Source: Pseudogracilibacillus sp037072025
Lineage (GTDB): Bacteria > Bacillota > Bacilli > Bacillales > Amphibacillaceae
Reading direction: 5' to 3'
Length of the DNA: 64,000 nt
NCBI RefSeq assembly: GCF_037072025.1
Contig: NZ_JAXHDD010000012.1
Location: 25,359-89,358 of the forward strand
Part shown: positions 43,719 through 52,341 of the stretch, piece after piece
Position numbering within the stretch: the stretch's first letter is position 1
How the letters are laid out: every line of letters begins with the position of its first letter
Notes under the pieces: generated by a model
The model's input: only the letters and a program-made list of their open reading frames with translations
The model's database searches: none
Told to the model about the DNA's origin: nothing
Program-made: the position numbers and the translations under genes

Positions 43719-44456
43719 ATGATGATTAAGGACAAAGTTGTACTTATTACAGGCGCAGGGTCAGGAATTGGTAAAGTAACAGCGCATAAATTTGCTGCAG
43801 AAGGAGCAAAAGTTGTTTGTGCAGATATAAAAAATGCAGAAAAAACAGCTGATGAAATTCAAAAAGAAGGTGGTACATCCATTGGTATATCTTTAGATGT
43901 ATCTAAATTAAATAGTTGGAATGAAGCCAAAGAAAAAATAATTAAAGAGTTTAATTCCATTGATGTTTTATGCAATATTGCTGGAATTTCTGAAGCAGTG
44001 GATATTGTTGACCTAGATGAAGATGATTTTGATAACTTAATAAACATTAACTTAAAAGGACCTTATTTAGGTATGAAAGTAATATTACCAGAATTACTGA
44101 AAAAGGGGTCTGGCAAAATAGTAAATATTGCATCTTTAGCGGCTCATATTGGTTTACCAGGTTTACCAAGCTACTCTGCCTCAAAAGGTGGTGTTGCCTC
44201 TATGACACGTCAAGCCGCTGTTGAATATGCACCTAAGAATATTCAAATTAATGCTGTTTCACCAGGTATTATAGAAACACCAATTTTGGCTACTAATCCA
44301 CCAGAAGTAACAAAGCAATTCACGGACGCAACACCGGCTGGAAGACTTGGAAAACCAGAGGATATAGCGAATATGGTTCTTTATCTATCCTCCGATAAAT
44401 CAGACTTCATATCAGGAGAGATTATTAAGGTTGATGGTGGATGGAGTGCACAATAA
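43719..44456 (+). CDS. Short-chain dehydrogenase/reductase
   Basis: A 245-aa classical SDR. The cofactor motif TGAGSGIG is at residues 12-19 and Asp in 'VVCADIKN' favours NAD. NIAG is at about 87, the catalytic Ser is in 'IVNIASLAAHIG', Tyr and Lys in YSASKGG (about 154-160), and the C-terminus reads 'SGEIIKVDGGWSAQ'. Similar enzymes reduce 3-oxoacyl groups, glucose or secondary alcohols; none can be singled out. GGGAG precedes the ATG. It stands alone amid mobile-element remnants. Confidence 0.92.
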   Translation: MMIKDKVVLITGAGSGIGKVTAHKFAAEGAKVVCADIKNAEKTADEIQKEGGTSIGISLDVSKLNSWNEAKEKIIKEFNSIDVLCNIAGISEAVDIVDLDEDDFDNLININLKGPYLGMKVILPELLKKGSGKIVNIASLAAHIGLPGLPSYSASKGGVASMTRQAAVEYAPKNIQINAVSPGIIETPILATNPPEVTKQFTDATPAGRLGKPEDIANMVLYLSSDKSDFISGEIIKVDGGWSAQ

Positions 44457-44459
44457 TCA

Positions 44460-44756
44460 AGTATATTTGCAAAATTTAATACAATGTGAAGTTTTAGAAA
44501 TAGATGGCGAGGAAGATCATCTGTATATTTTATTTGATGCGCCATCACAAATTATTTTAGCTAACACTATAAATAGTTTAAAACTGTGAGTTCTACATAT
44601 ATCTGAAAGGATTTCCCAGATCATCTCAAAAATTGGAAACCCTATTTTTGGAGTAGGAGTTATCTGATATTAACAACTGGTGGGGCTCCTTTAGATATCA
44701 TAAAAGAATACATTGAAACCAAGACCGTAAAGGCTACCCCACTAATTGCCCCGTAA
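44460..44756 (+). pseudogene. IS200/IS605-family TnpA remnant
   Basis: After the SDR stop the sequence reads 'VYLQNLIQCEVLEIDGEEDH' and 'LYILFDAPSQIILANTINSL', then, after frame changes, 'DFPDHLKNW', 'YFWSRSYLILTTGGAPLDII' and 'KEYIE'. This is the order of the HUH transposase TnpA (the 'GDEDHVH' region, then 'FWSxSF.L.T.GGA' and the tyrosine helix), but the HUH histidine has decayed and the N-terminal third is missing. Confidence 0.75.
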
Positions 44757-44835
44757 TTTAAAGGGGACTGCGCCTTTGCCTTTATTTGTTCAATTACACC
44801 TCCTTCAGACAATTTATCAATGTATTAAGACCAAA

Positions 44836-45035
44836 GGGCGGAAGCGCCAGTTTAGCGACGTACGAACTGCGTCTGCGCAACGCAGGTGGCTCGATGTTGC
44901 CGCGCAAAGTGGCGAACTTAATCGAACATTCCTTCTGTAGGAGATAAAGGAAACACGACGAACATAGATATGTTGACTTATCGTACGGAGCTGAAGGAAG
45001 TTGCGATAGTCGCTGGGCGTTGGAACTAGAAGCAG
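44836..45035. repeat. GC-richer dispersed repeat of the Bacillus type
   Basis: A ~200-bp segment starting AAGGGCGGAAGCGCC and ending GTCGCTGGGCGTTGGAACTAG, with 'GAGATAAAGGAAACACGACG' and 'TTGACTTATCGTACGGAGCT' inside. It is an interspersed, non-coding repeat of a kind familiar in Bacillaceae genomes. No second copy exists in this window, so the call depends on recollection. Confidence 0.5.
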
Positions 45036-45075
45036 ATACTTTCAATCAAGTAACTTATACACATCCATACTAAAA

Positions 45076-45228
45076 GAGGATGTTCAAAAAGTCCGGTAAA
45101 AATGATACTGCGTATTTCTTCGTTGGCTTGTTTCTCCTCCGCTCATGTATCTAAATGTATACATTCCGCTGCTCGAAACTTCGCCGCCTCGAACTTCTTG
45201 GTTCTTTTTATCCTTTTTGAACACGCAC
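45076..45228 (-). mobile_element. MITE-like element, copy D (153 bp)
   Basis: GAGGATGTTCAAAAAGTCCGG at one end and TTTTTGAACACGCAC at the other, with a perfect 5-bp flanking duplication TAAAA (45071-45075 and 45229-45233). The shortest complete copy of the family. Confidence 0.87.
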
Positions 45229-45245
45229 TAAAATATAATTTCCAA

Positions 45246-45292
45246 CAATGAAAAAACTAGCACAACCAATTTTGGTTCGTGCTAGTTTATAT
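45246..45292 (-). terminator. Terminator of nhaC
   Basis: AAACTAGCAC and GTGCTAGTTT arms (10 bp) around AACCAATTTTGGTTC, itself partly self-complementary. On the minus strand it ends in a T-run. Confidence 0.85.
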
Positions 45293-45325
45293 CATTTATA
45301 AGTTTAATTTCCCGTCAAAATTTTT

Positions 45326-46771
45326 TTATACGATCGGATTTCCTTTCATATCGAGAGATACCTCTGGCTCCTGTTTTTCTTGCTCGCTTGCTTCTATATA
45401 AGTAAGTGTTTTACCCGTATATCCATAAAAAACAGTTAAAATAGGACTTAATAAACAAAAGAATGCAAATGGTAAGTATGCAAGAGTTGATACGCCAAGA
45501 ACACTTGTAATAAAGACTCCGCAAACACTCCAAGGGACGAGTGGATTCACAACCGTTCCGGCATCTTCTGATACTCTTGCCAAATTTAAGTTGCTTAGGC
45601 CTACTTTCTTATATGAAGATGCATACGACTCACTAGTTAAAAGAATGGATAGATATTGTTCTCCAATTAAAACGTTAATTCCAATTGCAGTTAAAGCGGA
45701 AGATAAGATGACTGAACTTACCTTTTTTAAAGCTGATTCAATGGCAGCGAGCAACCTTGGAACAATACCCAATGTAAATAATAATCCTCCTAGACTAAGC
45801 GCAAGTAATACTATTCCAATGGTAAACAGCATGCTTTCCATTCCGCCTCGAGTCAATAATGAATCAATTTCTTCAACGCCGGTATTAGATGAGAACCCGC
45901 CAAATAAAATTCCCATAATTTCCCCTAGTGGCTTCGCTCCATTAAATAAGGAAACGATAATCGCACTAACAGAACCTGCTGCAAGGGCGAGTAGTGCTGG
46001 CGCTTTTTTAATTGAAAAAATTAATAAAACTACTATCGGAATAACTCCTCCATACCAACTAACAAGTCCTGTGTCCATTAAACCTTGTTTGAATGCTTCC
46101 ATTTCTCCAAAATTAGCTTCCGATATATTTGGCGAAAGAACCGCAAATAAAATGAGTGAGATAATAAATGCAGGTATAGTTGTCCATCCCATATTTTTAA
46201 TATGGTCAAATAAATCGACTTGCAAAATAGATGAAGCCATATTCGTTGTATCTGATAATGGCGACATTTTATCTCCGAAAAACGCTCCTGATACAATGGC
46301 TCCTGCTGTCATCGCCAACGAAACATCGATTGCACTTGAAATTCCAATGAACGCTACACCAATAGTTCCAACAGTTGTTAATGAACTTCCAACACTTATT
46401 CCAATAATGGATGTAACAATAAAAACAATTGCTAAATAAAATTTAGGTGTTACTAATTCAAAGCCAACATAGATCAAAGTCGGAATTGTCCCACCTAGCA
46501 TCCATGACGCTATTAATATCCCAATGAAGAAAAATAAAAACGTAGCGGCCATTCCTGCTTTGGCTCCGTCTGTTATTCCATTTTCAAGTTCTTTATAAGA
46601 GACTCCTTTTATCAAGCCATAAATTACTAAAAACAGCATAGAAATAACTATTGGAATATGTGGAACCGTTTCTAAAAAAATGATACTTGAACTTATTATT
46701 GCTATTACAGCAAGTGAAACTAGAATTGCTTCACCCAATTTTGGTGTTTGTAATGCTTTTATACGAAACAT
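45326..46771 (-). CDS. nhaC: Na+/H+ antiporter NhaC
   Basis: A 481-aa NhaC-family antiporter with about 12 membrane spans. Family text includes 'YGLIKGVSYKELENGITDGA', 'GSSLTTVGTIGVAFIGIS' (GTSxxTxGTxG-type discontinuous helix region) and 'AGAIVSGAFFGDKMSPLSDT', the conserved GDKxSPLSDTT core near residue 170, plus 'NPLVPWSVCGVF' late in the protein. It exchanges cytoplasmic Na+ for external H+, important at high pH or salt. TAAGGAG precedes the ATG. Single-gene unit with its own terminator. Confidence 0.94.
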   Translation of the reverse strand: MFRIKALQTPKLGEAILVSLAVIAIISSSIIFLETVPHIPIVISMLFLVIYGLIKGVSYKELENGITDGAKAGMAATFLFFFIGILIASWMLGGTIPTLIYVGFELVTPKFYLAIVFIVTSIIGISVGSSLTTVGTIGVAFIGISSAIDVSLAMTAGAIVSGAFFGDKMSPLSDTTNMASSILQVDLFDHIKNMGWTTIPAFIISLILFAVLSPNISEANFGEMEAFKQGLMDTGLVSWYGGVIPIVVLLIFSIKKAPALLALAAGSVSAIIVSLFNGAKPLGEIMGILFGGFSSNTGVEEIDSLLTRGGMESMLFTIGIVLLALSLGGLLFTLGIVPRLLAAIESALKKVSSVILSSALTAIGINVLIGEQYLSILLTSESYASSYKKVGLSNLNLARVSEDAGTVVNPLVPWSVCGVFITSVLGVSTLAYLPFAFFCLLSPILTVFYGYTGKTLTYIEASEQEKQEPEVSLDMKGNPIV

Positions 46772-47167
46772 AGGACATCTCCTTAATTTTCTCCAATATT
46801 CTAAATGCTTTGATCGTTTACTCGTAAGTAAAAAATTTTAAAATTGCTATACTACTATGGTAAATGATTTAATTGTGTAATGTAAACTTTAGTATTCGGT
46901 TTATTCCTCCTTTCAAAGTTTTCATATAATATGCCGCCTTTTTAATATATACTGCTTCGGTAAAATAACCTCGGATAAAAAATATATAATAATATATATG
47001 TTTACAGGTATAAATTAGTATTATAATTTATAATTATTGTATATACTGTTTCATCACGTCATGATAGCGCATTCACTTCAAGGCAGCAATCATCTATTCA
47101 TTTTATCAGCAGTATATTCCTTCAACGTATTTTGGGAAGGAATATACGCATTAATTAATACCAACTA
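46772..47167. other. Intergenic region between nhaC and the first E2 gene
   Basis: A+T-rich, no gene. It must hold the nhaC promoter. The stem-loop at 47112-47147 is listed separately. Confidence 0.4.
47112..47147 (-). terminator. 12-bp perfect stem-loop after aromatic cluster 1
   Basis: GTATATTCCTTC (47112-47123) and GAAGGAATATAC (47136-47147) pair perfectly around a 12-base loop, 20 bases beyond the E2 stop. It lacks a clear T-run, so it may be a factor-dependent end or mRNA-stabilising structure. Confidence 0.6.
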
Positions 47168-48394
47168 TTAAACTAATTCGATTAAAAGATTATTTGGTTG
47201 TTCGATTAATTCAACAAATCGATTTGTGAATCTGACAGAATCTGCACCATCAGCAACCCGATGGTCAAAGGACAGAGAAATATTCATAATATTTCGGACT
47301 TCCATGTCACCATTATCCATGATGACAGGTGTTTTTTTCGTTTTGTGAAAAGCCATTATTCCTGTTTGTGGATGGTTTATAATTGGTGTTGCACCAATGC
47401 CACCTAAAGGTCCGACATTACTAATGGTAAATGTACCATTCTTCATTTCATCTACACTTAGTTTCCCTTGTTGCGCTTTTTTAATTAAATCTTTCATTTC
47501 TGTCTGGATTTGAAGTAACGATTTGCCACTTATATTTTTTAATACAGGTACTAATAACCCTGCTTCCGTGTCTGTGGCAAGACCGATATTCACACCTTTG
47601 TGCAATCGAATAACTTCCTTTTCCTCATCAAGTTCTGCATTAAAGATTGGGTAATCTCTTAAAGCAATAGCTAATGCCTTCAAAAAGAAAGCAACTACTG
47701 AAATTTGTTTATCTGATGCTTTTAACTCCTTACTCAACTCCAAAAGGTTTGTTAAATCAACCTCTTCAAAATGGGTTACATGTGGAATCGCCTGAACAGA
47801 ATAGCTTAAATTATTTGCAATTTGTTTACGTATTCCTTTAAATGGGATAATATCTGGTACCACTTCTAACTGTGTGTTCTCAACTGGTTTCTGCACTACT
47901 GGTTCTTCAATCGGCTGATCTTTATTGATAAAATTATACACATCTTCTTCCGTAACACGGCCGTTTTTACCAGTCCCAATAATTTGTTCAATATCAACCC
48001 CATATTCACGAGCAATTTTTCGTGTATAAGGTGCTGCTTTTACATGATTAATTCGATTTGTCGGTGTAAAAGTCTTCGTATCTTTTTCTTGTTGGATAGT
48101 TTTTTTCGATTGCTGTTCTACAACTGGAGATGTTTGTCTTTTTGTTTTTTCTTTCCCATCATCTATTTCTAAAATTGTTGTCCCTACGGTAATCGTTTCA
48201 CCAGGTTTAAAATGAATTGCCACTACTTTTCCCGCAACTGGAGAAGGGATCTCTGCGACCATTTTATCTGTTTGCATTTCTACTAAAGGTTGATCTACAG
48301 CAACTTCATCACCGACTTGGACAAAGTAATGAAGTATTTCTCCTTCTGTCATTCCTTCACCAATATCATGAAACTTAACATCCAAATGTTTCAC
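47168..48394 (-). CDS. 2-oxoacid dehydrogenase E2 (dihydrolipoyl acyltransferase), cluster 1
   Basis: A 408-aa acyltransferase core of the complex. The lipoyl domain (residues 1-80) has the lipoyl lysine in 'MQTDKMVAEIPSPVAGK' (about 43). The E1/E3-binding domain is 'AAPYTRKIAREYGVDIEQI' (about 117-150). The catalytic domain carries 'GIRKQIANNLSYSVQAIPHV' and SFDHRVADGADSVRF (H-x3-DG) at the C-terminus. A single lipoyl domain is typical of branched-chain/aromatic types. The frame opens with GTG at 48394, but AGGGGG lies best for a TTG three codons later; the paralogue has the same arrangement. Last gene of cluster 1. Confidence 0.94.
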   Translation of the reverse strand: MKHLDVKFHDIGEGMTEGEILHYFVQVGDEVAVDQPLVEMQTDKMVAEIPSPVAGKVVAIHFKPGETITVGTTILEIDDGKEKTKRQTSPVVEQQSKKTIQQEKDTKTFTPTNRINHVKAAPYTRKIAREYGVDIEQIIGTGKNGRVTEEDVYNFINKDQPIEEPVVQKPVENTQLEVVPDIIPFKGIRKQIANNLSYSVQAIPHVTHFEEVDLTNLLELSKELKASDKQISVVAFFLKALAIALRDYPIFNAELDEEKEVIRLHKGVNIGLATDTEAGLLVPVLKNISGKSLLQIQTEMKDLIKKAQQGKLSVDEMKNGTFTISNVGPLGGIGATPIINHPQTGIMAFHKTKKTPVIMDNGDMEVRNIMNISLSFDHRVADGADSVRFTNRFVELIEQPNNLLIELV

Positions 48395-48400
48395 CCCCTA

Positions 48401-49426
48401 CTAAAATTCCACTACTTTTTTAATCGCTTCTTTTACGCGCTCAGTTGTTGGTAAATAATCATTTTCAATTGCAAACAATGGAACAGGAACATCGAAACCA
48501 GTTACTCGTTCAATCGGAGCTTTCAAATATAAAAATGACGTATCATTTATAACAGAGGTAATCTCACTACCTACTCCCCCCGTTGCATGAGCCTCATGGA
48601 CAATAACAACACGTCCTGTTTTTTGTACAGACTCTGCTATCATATCTTTATCTAATGGATATAACGTTCGTAAATCAACAACATCACAAGAAATACCTTG
48701 TTCCTTCATTTCATTAGCTGCCTGTTCGGCGATAGGAACCATTGCACCCCAAGCAAAAACAGTAACATCTTCCCCTGTTTGGATTGTTGTTCCTTTCCCT
48801 AGTTCAATTGAATATTTTTCAGCTGGCACATCCATCCTTTTTCCACGATACAGACGCATTGGCTCTAAAAATAAAACTGGATCAGGATCTTCAATTGCTG
48901 CAATTAAAAGACCTTTTGCATCATATGCATTGGAAGGACATACAACTTTTATTCCAGGCATATGTGTAAAGAGTGCTTCAACACTATCTGAATGTATTTC
49001 TGGTGATCTTACTCCTGCACCATAAGGAGCACGGATTACCATTGGCAAACTATAATGTCCCATTGTTCTAGAACGAGTTCGTGTAACGTGAGTCGCAATT
49101 TGTTCATAAGCTGGATAAATAAAACCAAGGAATTGAATTTCTACAACTGGTTTTAATCCATTTAAAGCCATTCCGACCGCAGTGCCGACAAAGCCTGCTT
49201 CACTTAGTGGTGTATCGATGACACGACGCTTTCCAAACTCTTTTTGTAATCCATCTGTTGCCCTAAAGACTCCACCATTTACGCCAATATCTTCTCCGAG
49301 CAATAAAACGTTCTCATCTTCTTGTAGCATCGTTTTAAGTCCTTCATTAACTCCTTGTATTAAAGTGAGAGATTTGTGTTCTATATTTATTTGATCTACT
49401 TGATTTTTAACTGTACTTATCATCAT
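48401..49426 (-). CDS. 2-oxoacid dehydrogenase E1 beta, cluster 1
   Basis: A 341-aa transketolase-like beta subunit that forms the ThDP-binding heterotetramer with E1 alpha. It shows 'VLLLGEDIGVNGGVFRATDG' near 40-60 (Glu activating ThDP), 'DTPLSEAGFVGTAVGMALNG', 'IRAPYGAGVRSPEIHSDS' and the C-terminal 'DLRTLYPLDKDMIAESVQKT'. Its start codon shares a base with the E1 alpha stop, so translation is coupled. About 80 percent identical to its paralogue at 54576. No E3 gene is present in either cluster, so both must borrow dihydrolipoamide dehydrogenase. Confidence 0.94.
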   Translation of the reverse strand: MMISTVKNQVDQINIEHKSLTLIQGVNEGLKTMLQEDENVLLLGEDIGVNGGVFRATDGLQKEFGKRRVIDTPLSEAGFVGTAVGMALNGLKPVVEIQFLGFIYPAYEQIATHVTRTRSRTMGHYSLPMVIRAPYGAGVRSPEIHSDSVEALFTHMPGIKVVCPSNAYDAKGLLIAAIEDPDPVLFLEPMRLYRGKRMDVPAEKYSIELGKGTTIQTGEDVTVFAWGAMVPIAEQAANEMKEQGISCDVVDLRTLYPLDKDMIAESVQKTGRVVIVHEAHATGGVGSEITSVINDTSFLYLKAPIERVTGFDVPVPLFAIENDYLPTTERVKEAIKKVVEF

Positions 49427-50484
49427 TATCCAATCCTTCCTAGCAACGCTTCTTTTTGTTCAGCAATTGTCCAAGTCGGTTCCTCAAACACATAATCAAA
49501 CATATCAGCAGGGTTTGGTTTCTCGAATGCTTCCATTCTATCAATCGCATTATTTAGTTCTGTTTCTATTTCATCCTCCATATTCTTTATCCAGTCTTTA
49601 TCCCACATATTTAGATTTTTCATTAGGCGCTCTACACGAGATAGAGGGTCTAACCGTTCACGCTTTTCGTCTATTTTTTCTTGATCGCGATATTTCGTTG
49701 GATCATCAGCCGTTGTATGGGGACCAAACCGCATTGTTACTGCTTCAATTAATGTTGGACCTTCACCACGTCGTGCACGATCAAGCGCCTCTTTTACAGC
49801 AAGATAAACAGCAAATACGTCCATTCCGTCCACACGGATTCCTGGAATTCCATAGGATACCGCTTTTTGAGCAATCGTCTCAGAGTTCATTTGTTTTTCA
49901 ATCGGAACAGAAATCGCGTATCCATTATTTTGATTAAAGAAAACGACTGGTGCTTTAAATACACTTGCTATATTCATTCCTTCGTGAAAATCACCTTCTG
50001 AGGTGGCACCATCTCCAAAGTAAACGATAGAGCAATTATTAGTCCCTTTATAAACTTCTGCCATCGCTGCCCCAGTAGCGTGAGGTAACTGTGTAGCAAT
50101 CGGTATCGCCGCAGGGAAAATCTTTTTAGTTAGTGATGGAACACAACCCTCTACTCTACCGTTCCAATGAAGCAGTAGCCTGTCCAAATCTGCTCCAAAT
50201 GTTAATGTTGCCCCGTGATCACGGTAAGTAGGAAACATCCAGTCCTCTTCATTCAAAGCTAACGCGCTACCTACTTGTGATGCTTCTTGTCCTTCAAACG
50301 GCACATATGTCCCAATTCTGCCTTGACGCTGAAGTGCTTTTCCTTTTTTATCGTATGTACGTAAACGCAGCATATTATAATAGAATGTTTTTACTTGTTC
50401 TTCTTTTACTTCCGATTGATAGTGTTCAGAAACTAATGTACCTTTCTCGTCAACTACCGTCATTAAAGGATATTTCTCCTTCAT
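49426..50484 (-). CDS. 2-oxoacid dehydrogenase E1 alpha, cluster 1
   Basis: A 352-aa ThDP-dependent alpha subunit, decarboxylating the 2-oxoacid. The ThDP motif is 'YFGDGATSEGDFHEGMNIAS' with 'FNQNNGYAIS' closing it (GDG-x~26-NN, about residues 153-190). 'GHHTTADDP'-type phosphorylation-loop text (RFGPHTTADDPTKYRD) lies about 255. Called pyruvate or branched-chain E1 in general databases; the phenylalanine dehydrogenase in the same operon argues for an arylpyruvate substrate. AGGAAG precedes the ATG. Confidence 0.93.
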   Translation of the reverse strand: MKEKYPLMTVVDEKGTLVSEHYQSEVKEEQVKTFYYNMLRLRTYDKKGKALQRQGRIGTYVPFEGQEASQVGSALALNEEDWMFPTYRDHGATLTFGADLDRLLLHWNGRVEGCVPSLTKKIFPAAIPIATQLPHATGAAMAEVYKGTNNCSIVYFGDGATSEGDFHEGMNIASVFKAPVVFFNQNNGYAISVPIEKQMNSETIAQKAVSYGIPGIRVDGMDVFAVYLAVKEALDRARRGEGPTLIEAVTMRFGPHTTADDPTKYRDQEKIDEKRERLDPLSRVERLMKNLNMWDKDWIKNMEDEIETELNNAIDRMEAFEKPNPADMFDYVFEEPTWTIAEQKEALLGRIG

Positions 50485-50520
50485 CCGTTATCTTCCTTTC
50501 ACTCAGATTACTTCACTAGT

Positions 50521-51666
50521 TTATTTTTGGATATTCCATTTTGGTCGAATCGTTCGACTAAAAAAACTATTCCGATTTTTTTGCTCATGCAAGACTTTTT
50601 GACATTTTTGATCTGCTGCTTCTACTGTGGATATTTTCTGCTGTTTTGCCTGATCATAGATGTCTAAGAGTGAGTCATATATCGACTTCGTTTTAAGTAA
50701 TACTCGCTCTTTATTTACACCATATAATTCATCAGACACTTGAATTAATCCACCAGCGTTTACGATATAATCAGGTGCATAAAGGATTCCTTTTTCCGTT
50801 AACTGTTCAACTAAACCTGTATGCGCAAGCTGATTATTAGCTGATCCGACAATAGCTTTTACTTGTAACTGGGCAATAGTTTGTTCCTTAATAATTGCCC
50901 CCATCGCACAAGGTACAAATATATCTGCATCCACAGAATAAATATCTTCACTCGAAACAACAGTTACCGTTCTATTAAGCTCATTTCCTTTTTCTTGTAT
51001 CTTCATTAACACATCTTCATGAATATCTGTTACATACAAGTTGGCTCCTTCTGTTAATAAATGCTCCGCGACTTTAAAACCTACTTTTCCTAAACCTTGA
51101 ATTGCATAACTTCTTTCGCCTAACGATTTATCTCCAAACAAATAATAATTCGTTGCTTCTAATGCATAAATAACACCCTGGGATGTCGGGATTGATGAAT
51201 CGCCCCCTCCACCATATGCTTCGGGAATCCCATTAATAAAATTCGTTTCTTTTAAAGCGTGTACAAAATCATCCATTGTCGTCCCCATATCTGTACCTGT
51301 ATAAAAACGGCCATTTAATGAATCAACAAATTGACCGAATGCCCTAAACAATGCAGGAGATTTATCTGTTTCGGGATTACCAATAATAACAGCTTTACCA
51401 CCACCAAAATCGATATCTGCTGCTGCACATTTATAAGTCATTCCTTCGGATAAACGTAAAACATCTTCAAGGGCTTCTTCAACACTTTCATAAGGATACA
51501 TACGGGTACCGCCTAAAGCTGGGCCAAGCGTTGTATCATGAATCGCAATGATCGCTTGTAAGCCAGTGACCGGGTCGTTACAGAACATTACTTGCTCATG
51601 ACCTGCTATTTTTTTAAAAATATCTTCTTGTTGTAATTTTGTTTTTTCTAATTGCATCATCTTCAT
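50521..51666 (-). CDS. Phenylalanine dehydrogenase-type Glu/Leu/Phe/Val dehydrogenase, cluster 1
   Basis: NAD-dependent oxidative deamination of an amino acid to its 2-oxoacid; 381 aa. Key text: 'EQVMFCNDPVTGLQAIIAIH', 'LGPALGGTRMYPYESVEEAL', catalytic Lys in 'GMTYKCAAADIDFGGGKAVI', 'FYTGTDMGTTMDDF' and 'YAPDYIVNAGGLIQV'. At the two positions known to separate phenylalanine from leucine dehydrogenase (Gly/Leu versus Ala/Val in those last two motifs), this enzyme has the phenylalanine pattern, and the end 'RNSFFSRTIRPKWNIQK' resembles the B. badius enzyme. Overlaps the thioesterase stop by ATGA. Confidence 0.88.
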   Translation of the reverse strand: MKMMQLEKTKLQQEDIFKKIAGHEQVMFCNDPVTGLQAIIAIHDTTLGPALGGTRMYPYESVEEALEDVLRLSEGMTYKCAAADIDFGGGKAVIIGNPETDKSPALFRAFGQFVDSLNGRFYTGTDMGTTMDDFVHALKETNFINGIPEAYGGGGDSSIPTSQGVIYALEATNYYLFGDKSLGERSYAIQGLGKVGFKVAEHLLTEGANLYVTDIHEDVLMKIQEKGNELNRTVTVVSSEDIYSVDADIFVPCAMGAIIKEQTIAQLQVKAIVGSANNQLAHTGLVEQLTEKGILYAPDYIVNAGGLIQVSDELYGVNKERVLLKTKSIYDSLLDIYDQAKQQKISTVEAADQKCQKVLHEQKNRNSFFSRTIRPKWNIQK

Positions 51667-52082
51667 TTAACCCCTTCCAACATTTCATTGCTAATTGATT
51701 TTTCAATCTTACTTTCTATCAAATTTTTGGCGAGGATTCCTTGAACAACTTCTCCTTCACCAATTGGACCGAGTGAGTTTGTCGCAGTTACTTTTGTAAC
51801 AACCTTTCTTTCCGTCACATCTGTTACAGTAGCAGTAATCTCTATCTGTGTTCCAAGTCCTGATGGAGCCAAGTGTTTAAGTGAAACAGCCGCACCCATT
51901 CCCTCTTCATTTTCTTCTAAATGTGGCAGTAATAGTTTCCTAGAAACCAACTCCATATGATAAACCAAAGCTACCGTTGAATATGCTGGGTGCACTAACT
52001 CACCATCAAATTTAGCCAACATTTCCTCAGTTACTTCAACCGTGATAGATTCCTTTAACCCCACTTTCATTGAATCTTTCAT
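51663..52082 (-). CDS. Hotdog-fold acyl-CoA thioesterase, FlK-like, cluster 1
   Basis: A 139-aa hotdog protein similar in layout to fluoroacetyl-CoA thioesterase FlK. It begins MKDSMKVGLKESITVEVTEE, has 'ELVHPAYSTVALVYHMELVS' (active-site Thr/Ser and Glu region, about 26-48) and 'GMGAAVSLKHLAPSGLGTQI' (conserved His about 72). Expected to hydrolyse the acyl-CoA made by the E1/E2 complex, for example phenylacetyl-CoA to phenylacetate, releasing CoA. Start at 52082 after GGAGGGTGATAGC. First gene of cluster 1; cluster 2 has no equivalent. Confidence 0.8.
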   Translation of the reverse strand: MKDSMKVGLKESITVEVTEEMLAKFDGELVHPAYSTVALVYHMELVSRKLLLPHLEENEEGMGAAVSLKHLAPSGLGTQIEITATVTDVTERKVVTKVTATNSLGPIGEGEVVQGILAKNLIESKIEKSISNEMLEGVK

Positions 52083-52178
52083 GCTATCACCCTCCAATAG
52101 ATTATATTTGTATCCGTTTTCAATGACTAAAAACGCCGAACAAATTAAATATATGATTTGATATATCTTATTAAATTC

Positions 52179-52207
52179 AGTATATTTGGTTGACGGTTAA
52201 CTGTCAA
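52179..52207 (-). promoter_or_regulatory. SigA promoter with overlapping palindromic operator, cluster 1
   Basis: On the minus strand TTGACA (52202-52207) and TATACT (52179-52184) are separated by exactly 17 bp, a near-consensus SigA promoter. The -35 and spacer are occupied by the palindrome TTGACAGTTAACCGTCAA (52190-52207). The same combination precedes cluster 2 at 57967-57997. A repressor bound there would block polymerase; the GntR gene at 58316 is the obvious candidate. Confidence 0.82.
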
Positions 52208-52341
52208 CAGTAAACTGTAATTTAAATAAAAAAAGAAGAAGGGAACATACCTAAAATGTCACACTCTAAAGAAGAAAGATTAGAGAAATGAATGAGTACA
52301 ACCCTTCTCACTCAACATTAGCTCTTATTACGTAGTTGATG

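Noticed and set aside
44746..45045. 64- and 83-aa frames in the region after the IS200 remnant
   Set aside because: They cover the dispersed GC-richer repeat on both strands with no start signal; treated as non-coding repeat.
45591..46439. 282-aa plus-strand frame opposite nhaC
   Set aside because: Antisense shadow of a well-supported membrane protein gene with no independent signals.
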